The notes under the pieces are model-generated. The model ran no database searches and was not told where the DNA came from. It worked only from the letters and a program-made list of their open reading frames with translations. From Paraphysomonas bandaiensis (Eukaryota; Chrysophyceae), in the NCBI GenBank assembly GCA_965644295.1, contig CBFFRP010000256.1, forward strand, positions 1-52,038: a stretch of 52,038 nucleotides of DNA, read 5' to 3'. The position numbers and the translations under genes were made by a program. This document shows positions 37,260 to 48,179 of the stretch, piece after piece; position 1 is the stretch's first letter; the number at the start of each line of letters is the position of its first letter.

Positions 37260-37877
37260 AGCGTTTGCAGTCTCAAGAGAGGCAGATGTAGCTATATAAT
37301 ATGAGAATAATGTGATATTATTACAAAACACAAATAGCAGGGCCAACTTGTAACGCAATAAATACTGCAAATAACAACGTTACTATACTTGCGACTTTTT
37401 CTTTATCTTTAACCTCTCAGATACAATTACAGTAAAATAATAACTCAATACTACTTAGATATATATATACGAAACCTGGTAAAATCGCACATGAGTCATA
37501 CCTTGAGTCTCTTAGTCCAGTCGATCACCACACACTGATTGAACTGTGGGAGTTGCTTCCAATCTGAACTGCCATCCGCTACCACATATATCCAAGATTG
37601 ACATTCGTAAGATAATTTAATCAAATTAACTGAACAGAACGTATACTCAATATTATAATTTACTATTATTAAGTTGTGATAATATATATATTTCTCTTAT
37701 CGTTCATTGTTATTCACTAAAAATCCATATTCCAACTACTACCAATCAATGTATGTATATTATATGGCCTTAAATATAGTCACGACCTTATACAACAGTC
37801 AATATTTTTAGATTCACTAACATAATATATATATATAATATTATATACGTTTCATAATAATATTATTATATCACATT
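37260..37877. other. AT-rich spacer
   Basis: I see no gene or recognised repeat apart from an 'aaacctggtaaaatc' word at 37471 shared with 34835. Confidence 0.35.
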
Positions 37878-38228
37878 GTAATACTACTGTTTATAACTAC
37901 TGTATTCTTCAGTAGCGGCCATTCTTCAAATACCTTATAACACAGATTTTAATTTCTTACAAGCAAGAAAAAGTCATCTAAAATTACATTTTTCTGTGTG
38001 TATTGCCAATTCTAGAAACAGTTTCTCAGCCACGAATAGTCAGTTTTTCTATTGCCGCATTGAAATCTCTTAACTTTCTACTATCTATGTACTCCAACAT
38101 CACCCTGCAGTGTTTAGTTTTGCTGTTTGGGAGCAATTTCAAAAGCTGTAGTTCTAAGGTATTATTTGAATTGTGGCCGCTACTTACTTGAAGAATACGG
38201 TAGTGATTAACAGTGCTACATGAACTAT
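37878..38228. mobile_element. Fold-back element with about 85-bp imperfect inverted ends
   Basis: The left end (…actactgtattcttca-gtagcggcca…cttcaaataccttat) matches the reverse complement of the right end (…actaccgtattcttcaagtaagtagcggcca…) over about 85 bp with small indels. The interior of about 180 bp is non-coding. No target-site duplication was identified. Probably a MITE. Confidence 0.5.
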
Positions 38229-38460
38229 TGAAATGATAGGAGTAATAGTAGTGACATTGAATACATTGACAGTACAAGATCTTGCAAGAGTGATTGGTAG
38301 TTGAGATAACATTAATTTGGTAAATGACAATATGAATGATTAGTTAGAGAGTGATCATAATATAATTAACGTACGGAGTGTAAAATATAACATTCAGGTA
38401 ATTAACTCATGTCAAAAATTGATATGCAGAATATAGTAGTAAATGTTTTATTATTAACAA

Positions 38461-38910
38461 CAGTAGGCGTGTAAGAGTCAGTACTCAACTCTGATATATA
38501 TTATCCTACTATTTAGCGCTACAAAAGCTGCTTGTGCTTCACCGCAAGCACCAAGGTTCAACTACTTTGGCTCTATCGCTCAAAGCAAACGCAGTGAACA
38601 ATCAGAATGTTGATTTACCTGACACCTGCTGACTTAAGGATTTTTTTTGAGCTCTTAAGGTGGTAAACAACTCTGATGCTTGACTTCTTCAGGCAGCCCA
38701 ACAATACCCAGGATACACTTGAGGTGGGCCCATACCCGGGTCGTGTTTATTCGTCAAGGCCCAAAGACTTCTACACAAGCATTTGGCAATATGAGTGGAC
38801 AGAAGAATATCTACAGACTATATATGATATATGCGGCTCACATTAGTTTCCCGGAGAAATATCTCCGGTACTTATCCCCCAGAACACCACGAAAAGGTGA
38901 GAGTCCGACT
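38461..38910 (+). repeat. Dispersed repeat copy containing a LINE-tail motif
   Basis: This is the best partner of the repeat at 8050-8530. It shares the tail core (gcttgtgcttcaccgcaagc), the 'gctcaaagcaaacgcagtga' block, 'tgtttattcgtcaaggccca' and 'cacattagtttcccggagaa'. It has no intact coding frame of its own. Confidence 0.6.
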
Positions 38911-39426
38911 TTGTTGAGAGATGCAGAATATATATTATACACACCACACACTACCTTAATACATACTAACACTGTAGATGTTACATATACGGAGAGTCCC
39001 AGAATATTCCAACCGTATATCCGATCTGAAAATCATATCTTCTGCTCTTGTTCCCAAGACCACTATCTATCTCTGATGTCATATTATTACTACCTTCTCC
39101 TTATTCTGGTACTATAAAGTATAAGGCTCAATAAATAATAAACCACCCATTTTTGCTACACTACAGTGAAACTCAAGACGTAACTACCATCTACTTGGGA
39201 ATAGTAGTTACGCCTGAACTGGTAGTGTGATACATAATGTTGCTGCTAGTGCAAATATAAATAACTGAAGGTACACAGCGTAGGAAGCATTATGGTTAAC
39301 AAATTGAACAAAAGCTTGTCTGATGCAATCACGGTGTTCTAAGTTTCAAGGTACATCGACAAACAACATATCCTTCGCAAATCTTTTTTAAAAAGTTTTG
39401 CATATCATTAACACGCTGTCAGCTTA
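38911..39426. other. 3' flank of the oxidoreductase gene
   Basis: AT-rich sequence without a recognised gene. A plus-strand frame ending at 39117 runs out of the dispersed repeat and is not considered real. Confidence 0.35.
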
Positions 39427-40615
39427 TTACGCTTCTGATACTACCAATACAATCTTTCCGATGTTGCTGTTGGAAGCCATATGTCTGTGTGCATTTCGCA
39501 CCCCCTCCGTTGTCATCGGATACGATGAATCAACAAGTACCTGAAATTCTCCGCTGACTACCTTTGGCATGACTTCAGATTCAATGGCCTTAGCCAGCTC
39601 TTCCTTGTACGCCTTAGGTCTCGCTCGAAGCGTAGACCCAACAAGAGTGAGTCGCTTTGCCAGAATCTTTCCTAGGAACACAGGGTCCTCAATACCCTTT
39701 CCGCCCATCAGTCCGTACAGAACCCACCGACCATCGCGGTTAATGACGTCTAAATTTTCTGCGGCATATGTTGCTCCTACAGGATCAAGCACGACATCAA
39801 CACCAGATCCAGAGGAGTCCGCTTTCACCATTGCCGAGAATGCCGTATCGACCTTGACATTGTATGCGTGTGTTGCGCCCATTTTCAGGCAACAAGCGAC
39901 CTTATCATCAGACCGACAAGTAGCTATACACTGGGCTCCAGCAGCAGTGGCAAGCTGGATGGCTGCCTGCCCAACACCACTAGCAGCAGCATGAAGTAGC
40001 ACGCGTTCTCCTGTTAACTAAAATAAGTAACATTCTACGATATGCAGAGAGTGACAGGTATACTACGTACTAGTAAGCTACATACCTGATGAAACTCCGG
40101 CTACTTTGAATAGTAACTGATAAGCAGTCATCCACTGCTCAGGAATACTCGCAAGAGTTGTCATACTAATTCCATCAGGCACTGCCATAGTGGTGCATTC
40201 ATATGCAACGGCATACTCAGCATAACCCCCACCCTGAAGAAGTGCCATGCATCGATCACCGACTTTGAATCGATTAGTACAATTAGGACCAATTGAATGA
40301 ACATATCCTGACACCTACAAGTGGATAATATCAACAATTCCTTGCAATCAATTGCAATATACGTACATACCTCTACCCCTAATATCGGAGATGCACCTTC
40401 TGGCAATGGATACAATCCTGCATTACCAGTCAATACCACTTGCTATCATCTATGATATATATATACATACCTTTGCATTGTAGAAGATCCATACGGTTGA
40501 GTGCTGTACAACAGACTCTTATAAGGATCTCACCGTCTCCTGGTTCAGGAATATCAGTATCCCCGACATACATTGTATTCTCATCTCCTGGTTGATTCTG
40601 TAAGACTGCTTTCAT
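39427..40615 (-). CDS. Zinc-less quinone oxidoreductase / NAD(P)H:enoyl reductase-like MDR protein
   Basis: Four exons, 40615-40471, 40417-40371, 40314-40086 and 40010-39427, encode 334 aa, TAA stop. It belongs to the medium-chain dehydrogenase/reductase group near quinone oxidoreductase (PIG3/TP53I3-like). These enzymes use NADPH to reduce quinones or activated alkenes. The GroES-like N-terminus has ALNRMDLLQCKGLYPLPEGAS and ILGVEVSGYV. The Rossmann fold has HAAASGVGQAAIQLA, matching the AxxGxGxxA type of NADPH loop. VDVVLDPVGATYAAENLDVI and WVLYGLMGG follow as in the family. The zinc-ligand Cys residues of alcohol dehydrogenases are not present. Introns are 53, 56 and 75 nt. Exon 2 is placed at AATGCAG|GATT, which restores CKGLYPLPEG; using the nearer AG would insert six residues. 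Confidence 0.92.
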
Positions 40616-40703
40616 TTTATTTAATGATCGTTTTCCGAGAATGACACTGCTGTTGGTTGACATAAATAACACCGAGAAAATGACTGACAATACCTGCATA
40701 TAG

Positions 40704-41087
40704 CTACACATACATACATACATACATACATACATACATACATACATACATACATACATACATACATACATACATACATACATACATACATACATACATA
40801 CCTACATACATACATACATACATACATACATACATACATACATACATACATACATACATACATACATACATACATACATACATACATACATACATACATA
40901 CATACATACATACATACATACTGTACATACATACATACATACATACATACATACATACATACATACATACATACATACATACATACATACATACATACAT
41001 ACATACATACATACATACATACATACATACATACATACATACATACATACATACATACATACATACATACATACATACATACATACA

Positions 41088-41117
<30 letters not shown>
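40704..41117 (+). repeat. (ATAC)n tetranucleotide array, about 410 bp
   Basis: Long near-perfect array with two point interruptions (cctaca near 40801 and ctgtac near 40921). It begins about 90 bp upstream of the oxidoreductase start codon. Frames through it are artefacts. Confidence 0.98.
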
Positions 41118-41119
<2 letters not shown>

Positions 41120-41850
41120 ATGAGTGCATATGTGAAGCTTTTTGCTACAACTGTGAAGCTACGTATTCTCTGTATACTGTGTATATGGTATACATAGGTA
41201 TACGTGTGCGTATATGGGAGTATACCTCTGGGTGACTTCGAAGTGAATGTGATGTGGATATATGCATATATGAGTACATGATTCAGAGGCTCTTTTGCTG
41301 CCTCTACTCACAGACACGAGTGAGGACTATCAACAGTGTGTGGTCATAGTGGTGTATAGTGGTGTGTGCTCCTCATGAGGAGAGAGACTCGTATGATCAT
41401 ATGAATAATACCGCAGCAGATACACACACATACATACAGAACACCCACACACACATACATGCATAGACCGCATGGAGCACCCTGAATAGCCATATAACTG
41501 AACCAGAAGCGTTCACCACTAATGCGCCTCTGAGTATGTTATTTTATATGGTGTATCTGCATTAATAGTGCTGTGGAAGCATGTGTATCCGTTAGAAGAC
41601 TGTGACGATGTTGTTTATGGAGCTGGTGGTGATCATCCATATGAGGACTTCCTCTATAAGGATAACATATGAGTAATATGAGAGTGTGGATGAGTTGTGG
41701 AAGTGGTGAGAGTGTATGTATGTGGTATAGGGACGCCTCTTACGACCCAACCAGTGACGATACTGTCGACCTTATGACTCCTAATACTGTATCATTCGTA
41801 ATTACCTGCTGTGTCCTGTAAGTATGACTGAGGTTTACATATAACATTCA
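41118..41850. other. Spacer with palindromic motif
   Basis: Immediately beside the array lies 'gtgcatatgtgaagctttttg', a motif that recurs three times around 43.35-43.48 kb. The rest is AT-rich with CA-type simple sequence near 41420-41460. No gene is seen. Confidence 0.4.
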
Positions 41851-41854
41851 TCAA

Positions 41855-42050
41855 GATGTAGGTGATGTCGTAGATAAGATGTGTATGCATGTATGAAGGT
41901 GATGTCGAAGATAAGATGTATGTGCATGTATGTATGAAAGTGATGTCGAAGATAAGATGTATGTGCATGTATGTATGAAGGTGTTGTCGTAGATAAGATC
42001 TGTGTGCATGTTTGTATGAAGGTGTTGTCGTAGATAACATATGTATGTAC
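41855..42050 (+). repeat. Tandem repeat, about 50-bp unit, four copies
   Basis: Units of the form 'gaaggtgatgtcgaagataagatgtatgtgcatgtatgtat' follow each other four times with small changes. Non-coding. Confidence 0.85.
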
Positions 42051-42601
42051 ATATATTACAAGCGTTGTGTATCAGACCGTGTAGAGTAGTTTACTAATCA
42101 TTTATCAAGATGACGGTGCTATTGTAGCTAAGAGATTGTAGCGTTTGATATGCACTACTTAAAATTAAAGAACTATCATTTATCAATGCCGTACACGATT
42201 CAACTTGCAGATTTCATTGTACAAGCTACGTACGAAATTCACAATTATATCCAGCACACTATAAAATATTTCATCATTAGCACGTGGAGGAACATTATTG
42301 AGGTTGCTGTATCCATCTGGCAGCAGCCCATTATCACTCACGATAGTATTAACAAATGACCTCACGCACTGTACTAGCTCGAGTACAAGCAATAACATCA
42401 CTCTTCTGTATGTCAAACGTCAACCGACGACTTATGAGACGATATGGTCTTATTCCGCTCACCCTATCTCCATAGAACCATAAATCATACAGACAGATCA
42501 ATTGAATTCTGGCTGTAAATCTTCAACCCTTTGAAACGAAGTGCATAATCTGATCATCTTATCAGTTAAAGGGTTTCCACCATTTCATATTACATTCATG
42601 A

Positions 42602-43204
42602 TTATCTTGCATAATGCTCTTCTTTATCACTGACTTTTATGTCCGCTTTGTGCCCTTGCTCTTGAACAAGCATTGAGTCACCTTTCCAGCCAAAAAGTTC
42701 AATCATCAATGAAGCTACTGAATCAGATCTACTCATCAAATTCCACATCAGTACAAAATATGCCCACATGAACAAGATATAGGACCAACTGCCTGCAATG
42801 GCATAGTGTACCATTAACATCATCTTCGTCGCTAACGTGTTACAGCCATTCATTTTTAACGGACTTTCTTCTTCAGTTCATTGATATCTTTCTTGTAGCC
42901 ATCTACGGCCTGGCTTAGTTCTACATATGGCCAAAGTAATCAAGACAGATGTCTTTCGGGAATGGAATCTTCAAATTTTCATCATCATCAGAGCTTCAGG
43001 GTACTATGCTTTATACCACGCTGTAATATGGCCAACCTTTGCTTGTATGCTGCTTTCATTCCTGCTTTAGTTCGTTTCTTCTTATAGTCAGATACATTAT
43101 CAGCATTGGAGTCAACAGACACAACAGGCTGTCGGCGTATACGGCCACTTCCTCTTCCCCTTTGAGGCAACTCTTCTTCCCTGTCTGAGTCTGTCTCGTT
43201 CATG
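42602..43204 (-). pseudogene. Possible small gene or pseudogene, charged N-terminal half
   Basis: From the ATG at 43204 the minus strand reads MNETDSDREEELPQRGRGSG, a basic stretch KKKRTKAGMKAAYKQRLAIL and stops with TGA near 42988. Other frames continue with DENLKIPFPKDICLDYFGHM and then, shifted by one base, VELSQAVDGYKKDINELKKKV to TAA. A further frame (42853-42602) has an aromatic, hydrophobic segment (AGSWSYILFMWAYFVLMW). Frame changes without splice signals suggest an inactivated gene. Identity unknown. Confidence 0.3.
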
Positions 43205-43339
43205 TTTGCAGTAAGTATGGTCGAATATTGATATATGCCACTAACGGCTGTCATGTTCAAGGAGAATAGTAGAGTATTCTAACAGTGTAAAGTGACAATT
43301 TCCCTGTAAAATGGTATTTTTATTATATAAAAATGCCTG

Positions 43340-43488
43340 TTTTTGTGTGAAGCCTAAAGCTTCACATATGCATTGAATATGATTATCTACTATATATTTG
43401 TCCGTATTCGAGGCATATGTGAAGCTTTTGGCTTCACACTTGGGGTTTTTAGATGAGGAAAAAACCCATAGAGCTTCACATATGCAGT
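43340..43488. repeat. Inverted copies of 'gcatatgtgaagctt'
   Basis: Three copies in alternating orientation (about 43353, 43414 and 43469) of the motif also present at 41125 form potential hairpins (for example gtgtgaagcctaaagcttcacat). They directly abut the ATAC array. Confidence 0.6.
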
Positions 43489-43631
43489 CCATACATACAT
43501 ACATACATACATACATACATACATACATACATACATACATACATACATACATACATACATGCATACATACATACATACATACATACATACATACATACAT
43601 ACATACATACATACATACATACATACATACA

Positions 43632-43662
<31 letters not shown>
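43489..43662 (+). repeat. (ATAC)n tetranucleotide array, about 174 bp
   Basis: Near-perfect array with one G substitution near 43561. It ends about 120 bp upstream of the Imp2-like start codon. Confidence 0.97.
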
Positions 43663-43663
<1 letters not shown>

Positions 43664-43781
43664 CATACGTCTCGTATAGGGGTATATAGTGTATCAGCCA
43701 CATAGCCTCAGCCAGAGATACTATCATATCACAGCCTCCTCTCATCACCTCTCCACTTACCTTATAACCAAACAATCAGGT

Positions 43782-44654
43782 ATGAGGTATTGGAGAAGAT
43801 ATCTATCTACAGTAATTAACCATACTAATGGTAATAATGGAGAAAGCAGACCATTATTCGACGTGGTGTTTCGATGTGGTCTATGGACTGTTGTTACTAT
43901 AGGCATATCATCTAAAGTCATACAAGTAACACAAGTGAAAGATGATAGTATTAGGTGATATAAGATGTTCATGATATTAATAGTATTGTTGTGATAGTTC
44001 TACAGGGGACTCAATGAAGGTGACTGGGTGCTTGGTTCACGGTTACATAATCTACCCAAGAATGGTCACTTGTTTGTTATAGTGTACGTAGTATATTAGT
44101 AATAAAATGTATATATGTTTTATATTTTGCACAGAGATCCATTTGAACCCAATGAGCGCAAGGTTAGGAGAGTTGTCGCCGCTGAAAATGGTTGGGTGAG
44201 ATTCAAAGATATGTTTGCACAAATGCAACCAGGAACGTGCTGGATGACAAGTGACAAGTACAGCGTATCGCCCGATGGAATTGAACAGTCATATGAGGTG
44301 TGTAGATTATTATCTTGTGGTTGTAGTATAGAAATTATGTCCTTGACTTTCTCCTATTTTTATTAGGTCAATCATGGATTGATTGAATCGAAGGTGATGA
44401 CTATTTTGTGGCCTCCACACCGCATTTCGAAGCCTATATCGCATGTTGATAAGCCAACGAAAGAAGATAGAGAAGAAAATGAAGAGATAAAATTGAAAAG
44501 TAAAGAAAAAAGTGTTAGTAGAGAAAGGGTAAATGGAAATGAGAAAGTTAGTGGAAGTGAGAAAGAAGTGAAAGATTTGGAGGATGATGACGAGTGTGAA
44601 GAAGAGAAGGAAGTGAAAGAGGAAGATGAGGCGAAAGAAGATAAAGATGAATAG
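43782..44654 (+). CDS. Mitochondrial inner-membrane protease subunit 2-like protein (S26 family), probably catalytically altered
   Basis: Four exons, 43782-43954, 44006-44083, 44135-44297 and 44367-44654, give 233 aa, TAG stop. Imp1/Imp2 cleave sorting signals of inner-membrane proteins on the intermembrane-space side. A hydrophobic segment (LWTVVTIGIS) precedes S56 in DDSIRGLNEGDWVLGS, where the family has S-x-x-P. Next, KVRRVVAAENGWV aligns with the family's KRVI.LEGD, so the catalytic Lys position is R95. The C-terminal core matches Imp2: GTCWMTSDKYSVSPDG, then VNHGLIESKVMTILWPPHR, the ILWPP tail being characteristic. About 70 residues of Lys/Glu-rich tail follow, unusual for the family. 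The Ser is kept while Lys is replaced, so it may be a pseudoenzyme or use another base. Confidence 0.75.
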
Positions 44655-45163
44655 TTGTATACAAACTAGTAACCTTGTAGTATGCGATGTTGTATGATAA
44701 CTATGATGAAATTTTTAAAATATGTAATCTGTCAAAATCATTAGACTCATAGTAGTGAATCGCACTTATCAACGCTATTGATTTCCAGAATCTACCTTCT
44801 AAATATAGTAGATACACTCACACAAAAGCTTGCAATATTGTACAGTATAATGTAAGTCAAGTTCAAATAAGAGAGTGTTATCCAGTTGCCATTGCCATGA
44901 TATTAAAACTCTTTTGACAGATACTCATGGTATCTACGGTTCCGACACACTGACTCCTCTATTCTTAGTCGTCATTACTTCGACTACGACTCTGTGGTAA
45001 CTATATATACTTAGTACTTAGTATACTGTATACCACATACCACATGCATTATAGTAGATTTACTCATTTCGGGATAATTATTCAGCTCAGTTATTATGTA
45101 CAGTACATACAAAAGAAATATTAGTCATATCGTGGAGTACAACAGAGATTCCATAATGTTAAT
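44655..45163. other. Convergent intergenic region
   Basis: It lies between the 3' ends of the Imp2-like gene and the four-TM gene. AT-rich, no feature recognised. Confidence 0.4.
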
Positions 45164-46032
45164 CTACACATTAGTATCTCCAGCAACTATGTCAGTCCCG
45201 CGAAAACTATCATTGGAAGGGAAACCTGTCGGATGAATTTTACTTCCTCTCGATCTCTTTCCGGTCTTCCGTTTATCTTTTTTCTCGCGTTGCAACGATT
45301 TCTCCTCTAACAGATCCATCCTAAAAAGTTATAAAATAAAATAGAGTACACCAACATATGCTCAGCATCCTACTTGTAATCGTACATACGTCGAATGCTT
45401 CGTTGTTCTTTGAATACAGAACTCCTATCGACCTCTCCACCGACAATACTAGTATAAGGAACGAACTGAGGCTGACACCATCCCACAATACAAGACAAAT
45501 GCAGACACGTAAGGACAATCCAAGCGCTCATTCCGAAGGAAGCAATGTCTCTCCAATAGTAAAACACGAGGATCTCAGTTGTGTATTCGCCGTTGGGAGC
45601 ATTGTAATGCCGTACCTGATCAATATAATCGTAAACAAGTACCGCAGATACGGCATCAAATAATGCCAATACAAGTGCACCAAAAATGCATATCCATCGA
45701 GCCAAAGCGTGCATTTCACTGAAAACTCCCATACTTAGAGTTACAATCCCACACAACGGTCGTCCAAAACCATAAGTCCAATAATAATTATAGCTCTTCG
45801 ATGTCAAAGTAATAGGGCTCCCAAGAGATATAACACAATATAAAAGTGGTAGTAATAAAGCACATTCTATAAATATTTGAAACTTAAGTAAGAGTGATAA
45901 CTTTCTAGCTGACATATAATCCCACCATGATTTTCTACCTCTAGAAAATATAAATACTAAAATAAAAATAATAATAACAGCTATAAAACATCGTATTAAA
46001 TGTTCTCTTGCTTCTGATACAGCATTAACCAT
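45164..46032 (-). CDS. Four-transmembrane protein of unknown function
   Basis: Two exons (46032-45374 and 45320-45164, intron 53 nt) encode 271 aa, TAG stop. Four hydrophobic segments are visible: LIRCFIAVIIIFILVFIF, FQIFIECALLLPLLYCVISL, ICIFGALVLALFDAVSAVLV and SAWIVLTCLHLSCIVGWC. A loop with YNYYWTYGFGRP lies between TM2 and TM3. The C-terminal tail after the last TM is basic (KEQRSIRRMYDYKMDLLEEK, then REKKDKRKTGKRSRGSK) and cytosolic by the positive-inside rule. The layout recalls MARVEL or claudin-like four-TM proteins, but no motif lets me assign it. Confidence 0.65.
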
Positions 46033-46922
46033 CTGATATGATATGAATTGCTTAGTTGAGTGATGTTATATATATATGTCCTGTGATATGATTATAATAA
46101 GGGAGTAAGTTAGAATGATTCAGGATGTTTTCTTTGCTCTAATGGCTAACTGGATTTGTTGTAGTATGGTGTGGTTGCATTGCTTATTATCTGGATTGGT
46201 GTGGTATGTTTAATGTATGTATGGTATGAACGTGTTACGTTGAGCTTATATCTATATACAGCACTGTGTACTACTGATGCTGCTGTACATATACGAAGTA
46301 TGTATGTAGGTCCATAAGCCGGAGACGGCTGTTCACCTTCCCGTATGTTCATACTTTCCCTCATGGTACCCTCCTTTCAAGGTCTTGGACAAAAACTTGG
46401 ACAAAAACTTGGTAAGTTTTTCATGGATTTCAAGGCTTGGACGTAAAATAAGTCAACTTTTTTTCGCGGTCCGGATGCGGCGGAAAAAAAACTGGATGTT
46501 TTTTGCAAACCACGGACGCACCTCATACAGCCACAAAACCCATAATATTCAATATTCGGCACACCACAAAATACAAAATATAGCACATCAATACTAAATA
46601 TCTAGCTTTTTATATATGGTGAACATCTAGAAACCAATAAAAAAATGGAATAAAATAGAAAAATAGAAGAATATAGAGCAAAAAAAATGGTGGTATAGTA
46701 AATTTCTATATGCTGATGTTGTAGAAACCATATGAAAATTAGCCACACATTACATCCCTGCAAGTCACCTCATCATCTCCACTATCACTACATCACTATC
46801 ATACTTCATTGTTATATAGAAGAGTTTTATATTGCATTAATTTATTGGATTGTATACATAGAAGGGTTACTATGAGACGATAGACTATCAGTTAAGGCTT
46901 ATAGATATATACATACATACAT
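46033..46922. other. Divergent intergenic region with a motif shared with 4.05 kb
   Basis: At about 46449-46520 the reverse strand carries 'gtggtttgcaaaaaac...ccagttttttttccgccgc', which resembles 4070-4118 on the plus strand. It is preceded by 'ggacaaaaacttggacaaaa'. No gene is seen. The last bases before the Rab start are a short (ATAC) run. Confidence 0.45.
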
Positions 46923-48179
46923 ATGGAAACCACCCGTAGACGTGGGAGATCCTTTATAGACGAGGATGATAGTGATACCAATCCTTCTGTATCTCAACCA
47001 CAATCTGAATCATCAGATAGCGGGCCTGTTCCATATGATCCATCAATAACCTTTGAAGATGATAGTGATGAGCCCGCTGATGAGATCGACCATCTCACTG
47101 AAGAGAATGAAGAAGAATACTTTTCAAGAGGTAGAAGTCGTAGTAGAAGTGTTCATGAAGGGGATGATACGAAGATTAAAGTATTGAGTGAAGAAGAGAT
47201 TCAGAAACAAATGGCAAAATGTAAACAATCTAGTAGTGAGCGCAGCTGCAGTGTTGAGAAGTCAGGCCCTCTGCAACACCGTGAAGTAGTTGCATTGCAA
47301 CAGGTGAGTGTAGAGATGTGCTCGTAGTTTTAGTGATTGTACACTAATATTGTTGATGTAGGGTTTAAAAGAAGCCACCCACCAGCGCCGTGTCTCTGAG
47401 CAAAGAGAGGAGCAGGCCGAGCTTGAAGCCGCAATGAGAGAAAAAGAGCAGAGGTCAGTTAGCACAAGTGGACATGCTACCACGTCAGCGGTACAGATAG
47501 GCTCCGACCCCCCCATGAGGCGAGTTAAGATCCTGTTGCTTGGGGATACAAACGTCGGCAAAACGAGTATTATCAGCCGTTTGACAACTGGAGATTTCAG
47601 GCCGCAGTTGGTGTCAACTGTAGGTGTTGATTACAAGGTGAAAAAGATCAATTTGGATAGCGAGCCCATTCAAGTTCAGTTGTGGGACACCGCCGGTTCA
47701 GAGCGGTTTCATCAGATTACCACATCGTATTACCGCGGAGTGAATGGAATAATGCTTTGCTTTGATGTCAGTGTACGAGACACGTTCGAACGCGTCACAC
47801 ACTGGATCCATAACATCAAGAAGTACTCAAACGATAACGTTCAGGTTTTACTGGTAGGTAACAAAATTGACTTGAGGGATGGGGATAACGCACCGGATTG
47901 TGTGAGTGAAAAGGAGGTCAAGCAACTTGCCAACAAGTAAGTTATAAAAATATACACTGACGTCGTTTTTCTTCGGTGTAACGATTGTGCTTATGTTAAA
48001 CTAGATTTGGAGTGCCATATGCAGAAACTAGTGCTCTTACTGCAGACAATGTAGAAAGTGCTCTACAATCCATTGTCCGAGCCATAGTGCAAGTGGACGA
48101 TGGCACCAGTAGTCCGATCAGAAAGTCGGTGGATGCTGTGCTGCGCCGGGACAAAAAAGAAAAATGTGTAGTTTCGTAG
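46923..48179 (+). CDS. Rab-like small GTPase with long N-terminal extension and CaaX box
   Basis: Three exons, 46923-47303, 47362-47936 and 48005-48179, give 376 aa, TAG stop. The G domain (from about residue 180) has all motifs: GDTNVGKTS (P-loop), a Thr in switch I (VSTVGVDYKV), WDTAGSERF, GNKID and ETSAL. WDTAGSERF and the switch I context place it with Rab proteins, regulators of vesicle traffic. The C-terminus is CVVS, a CaaX box predicting prenylation; most Rabs have CC or CxC, so a Rab8-like or atypical Rab is likely. Ahead of the G domain are about 180 residues: an acidic, Ser-rich region with RSRSRSV, and a predicted coiled coil (QRRVSEQREEQAELEAAMRE). Large Rabs such as Rab44/45 have comparable extensions, but no EF-hand is visible here. 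The TAG right after CVVS confirms TAG as a stop. Confidence 0.9.

Noticed and set aside
40621-41129. Long MYVC-repeat frames upstream of the oxidoreductase
   Set aside because: Artefact of the ATAC array; the real exon 1 starts at 40615.
41400-41470. CRISPR-like or regulatory array in CA-rich sequence
   Set aside because: Simple sequence without direct repeats and unique spacers; a eukaryotic nuclear contig.
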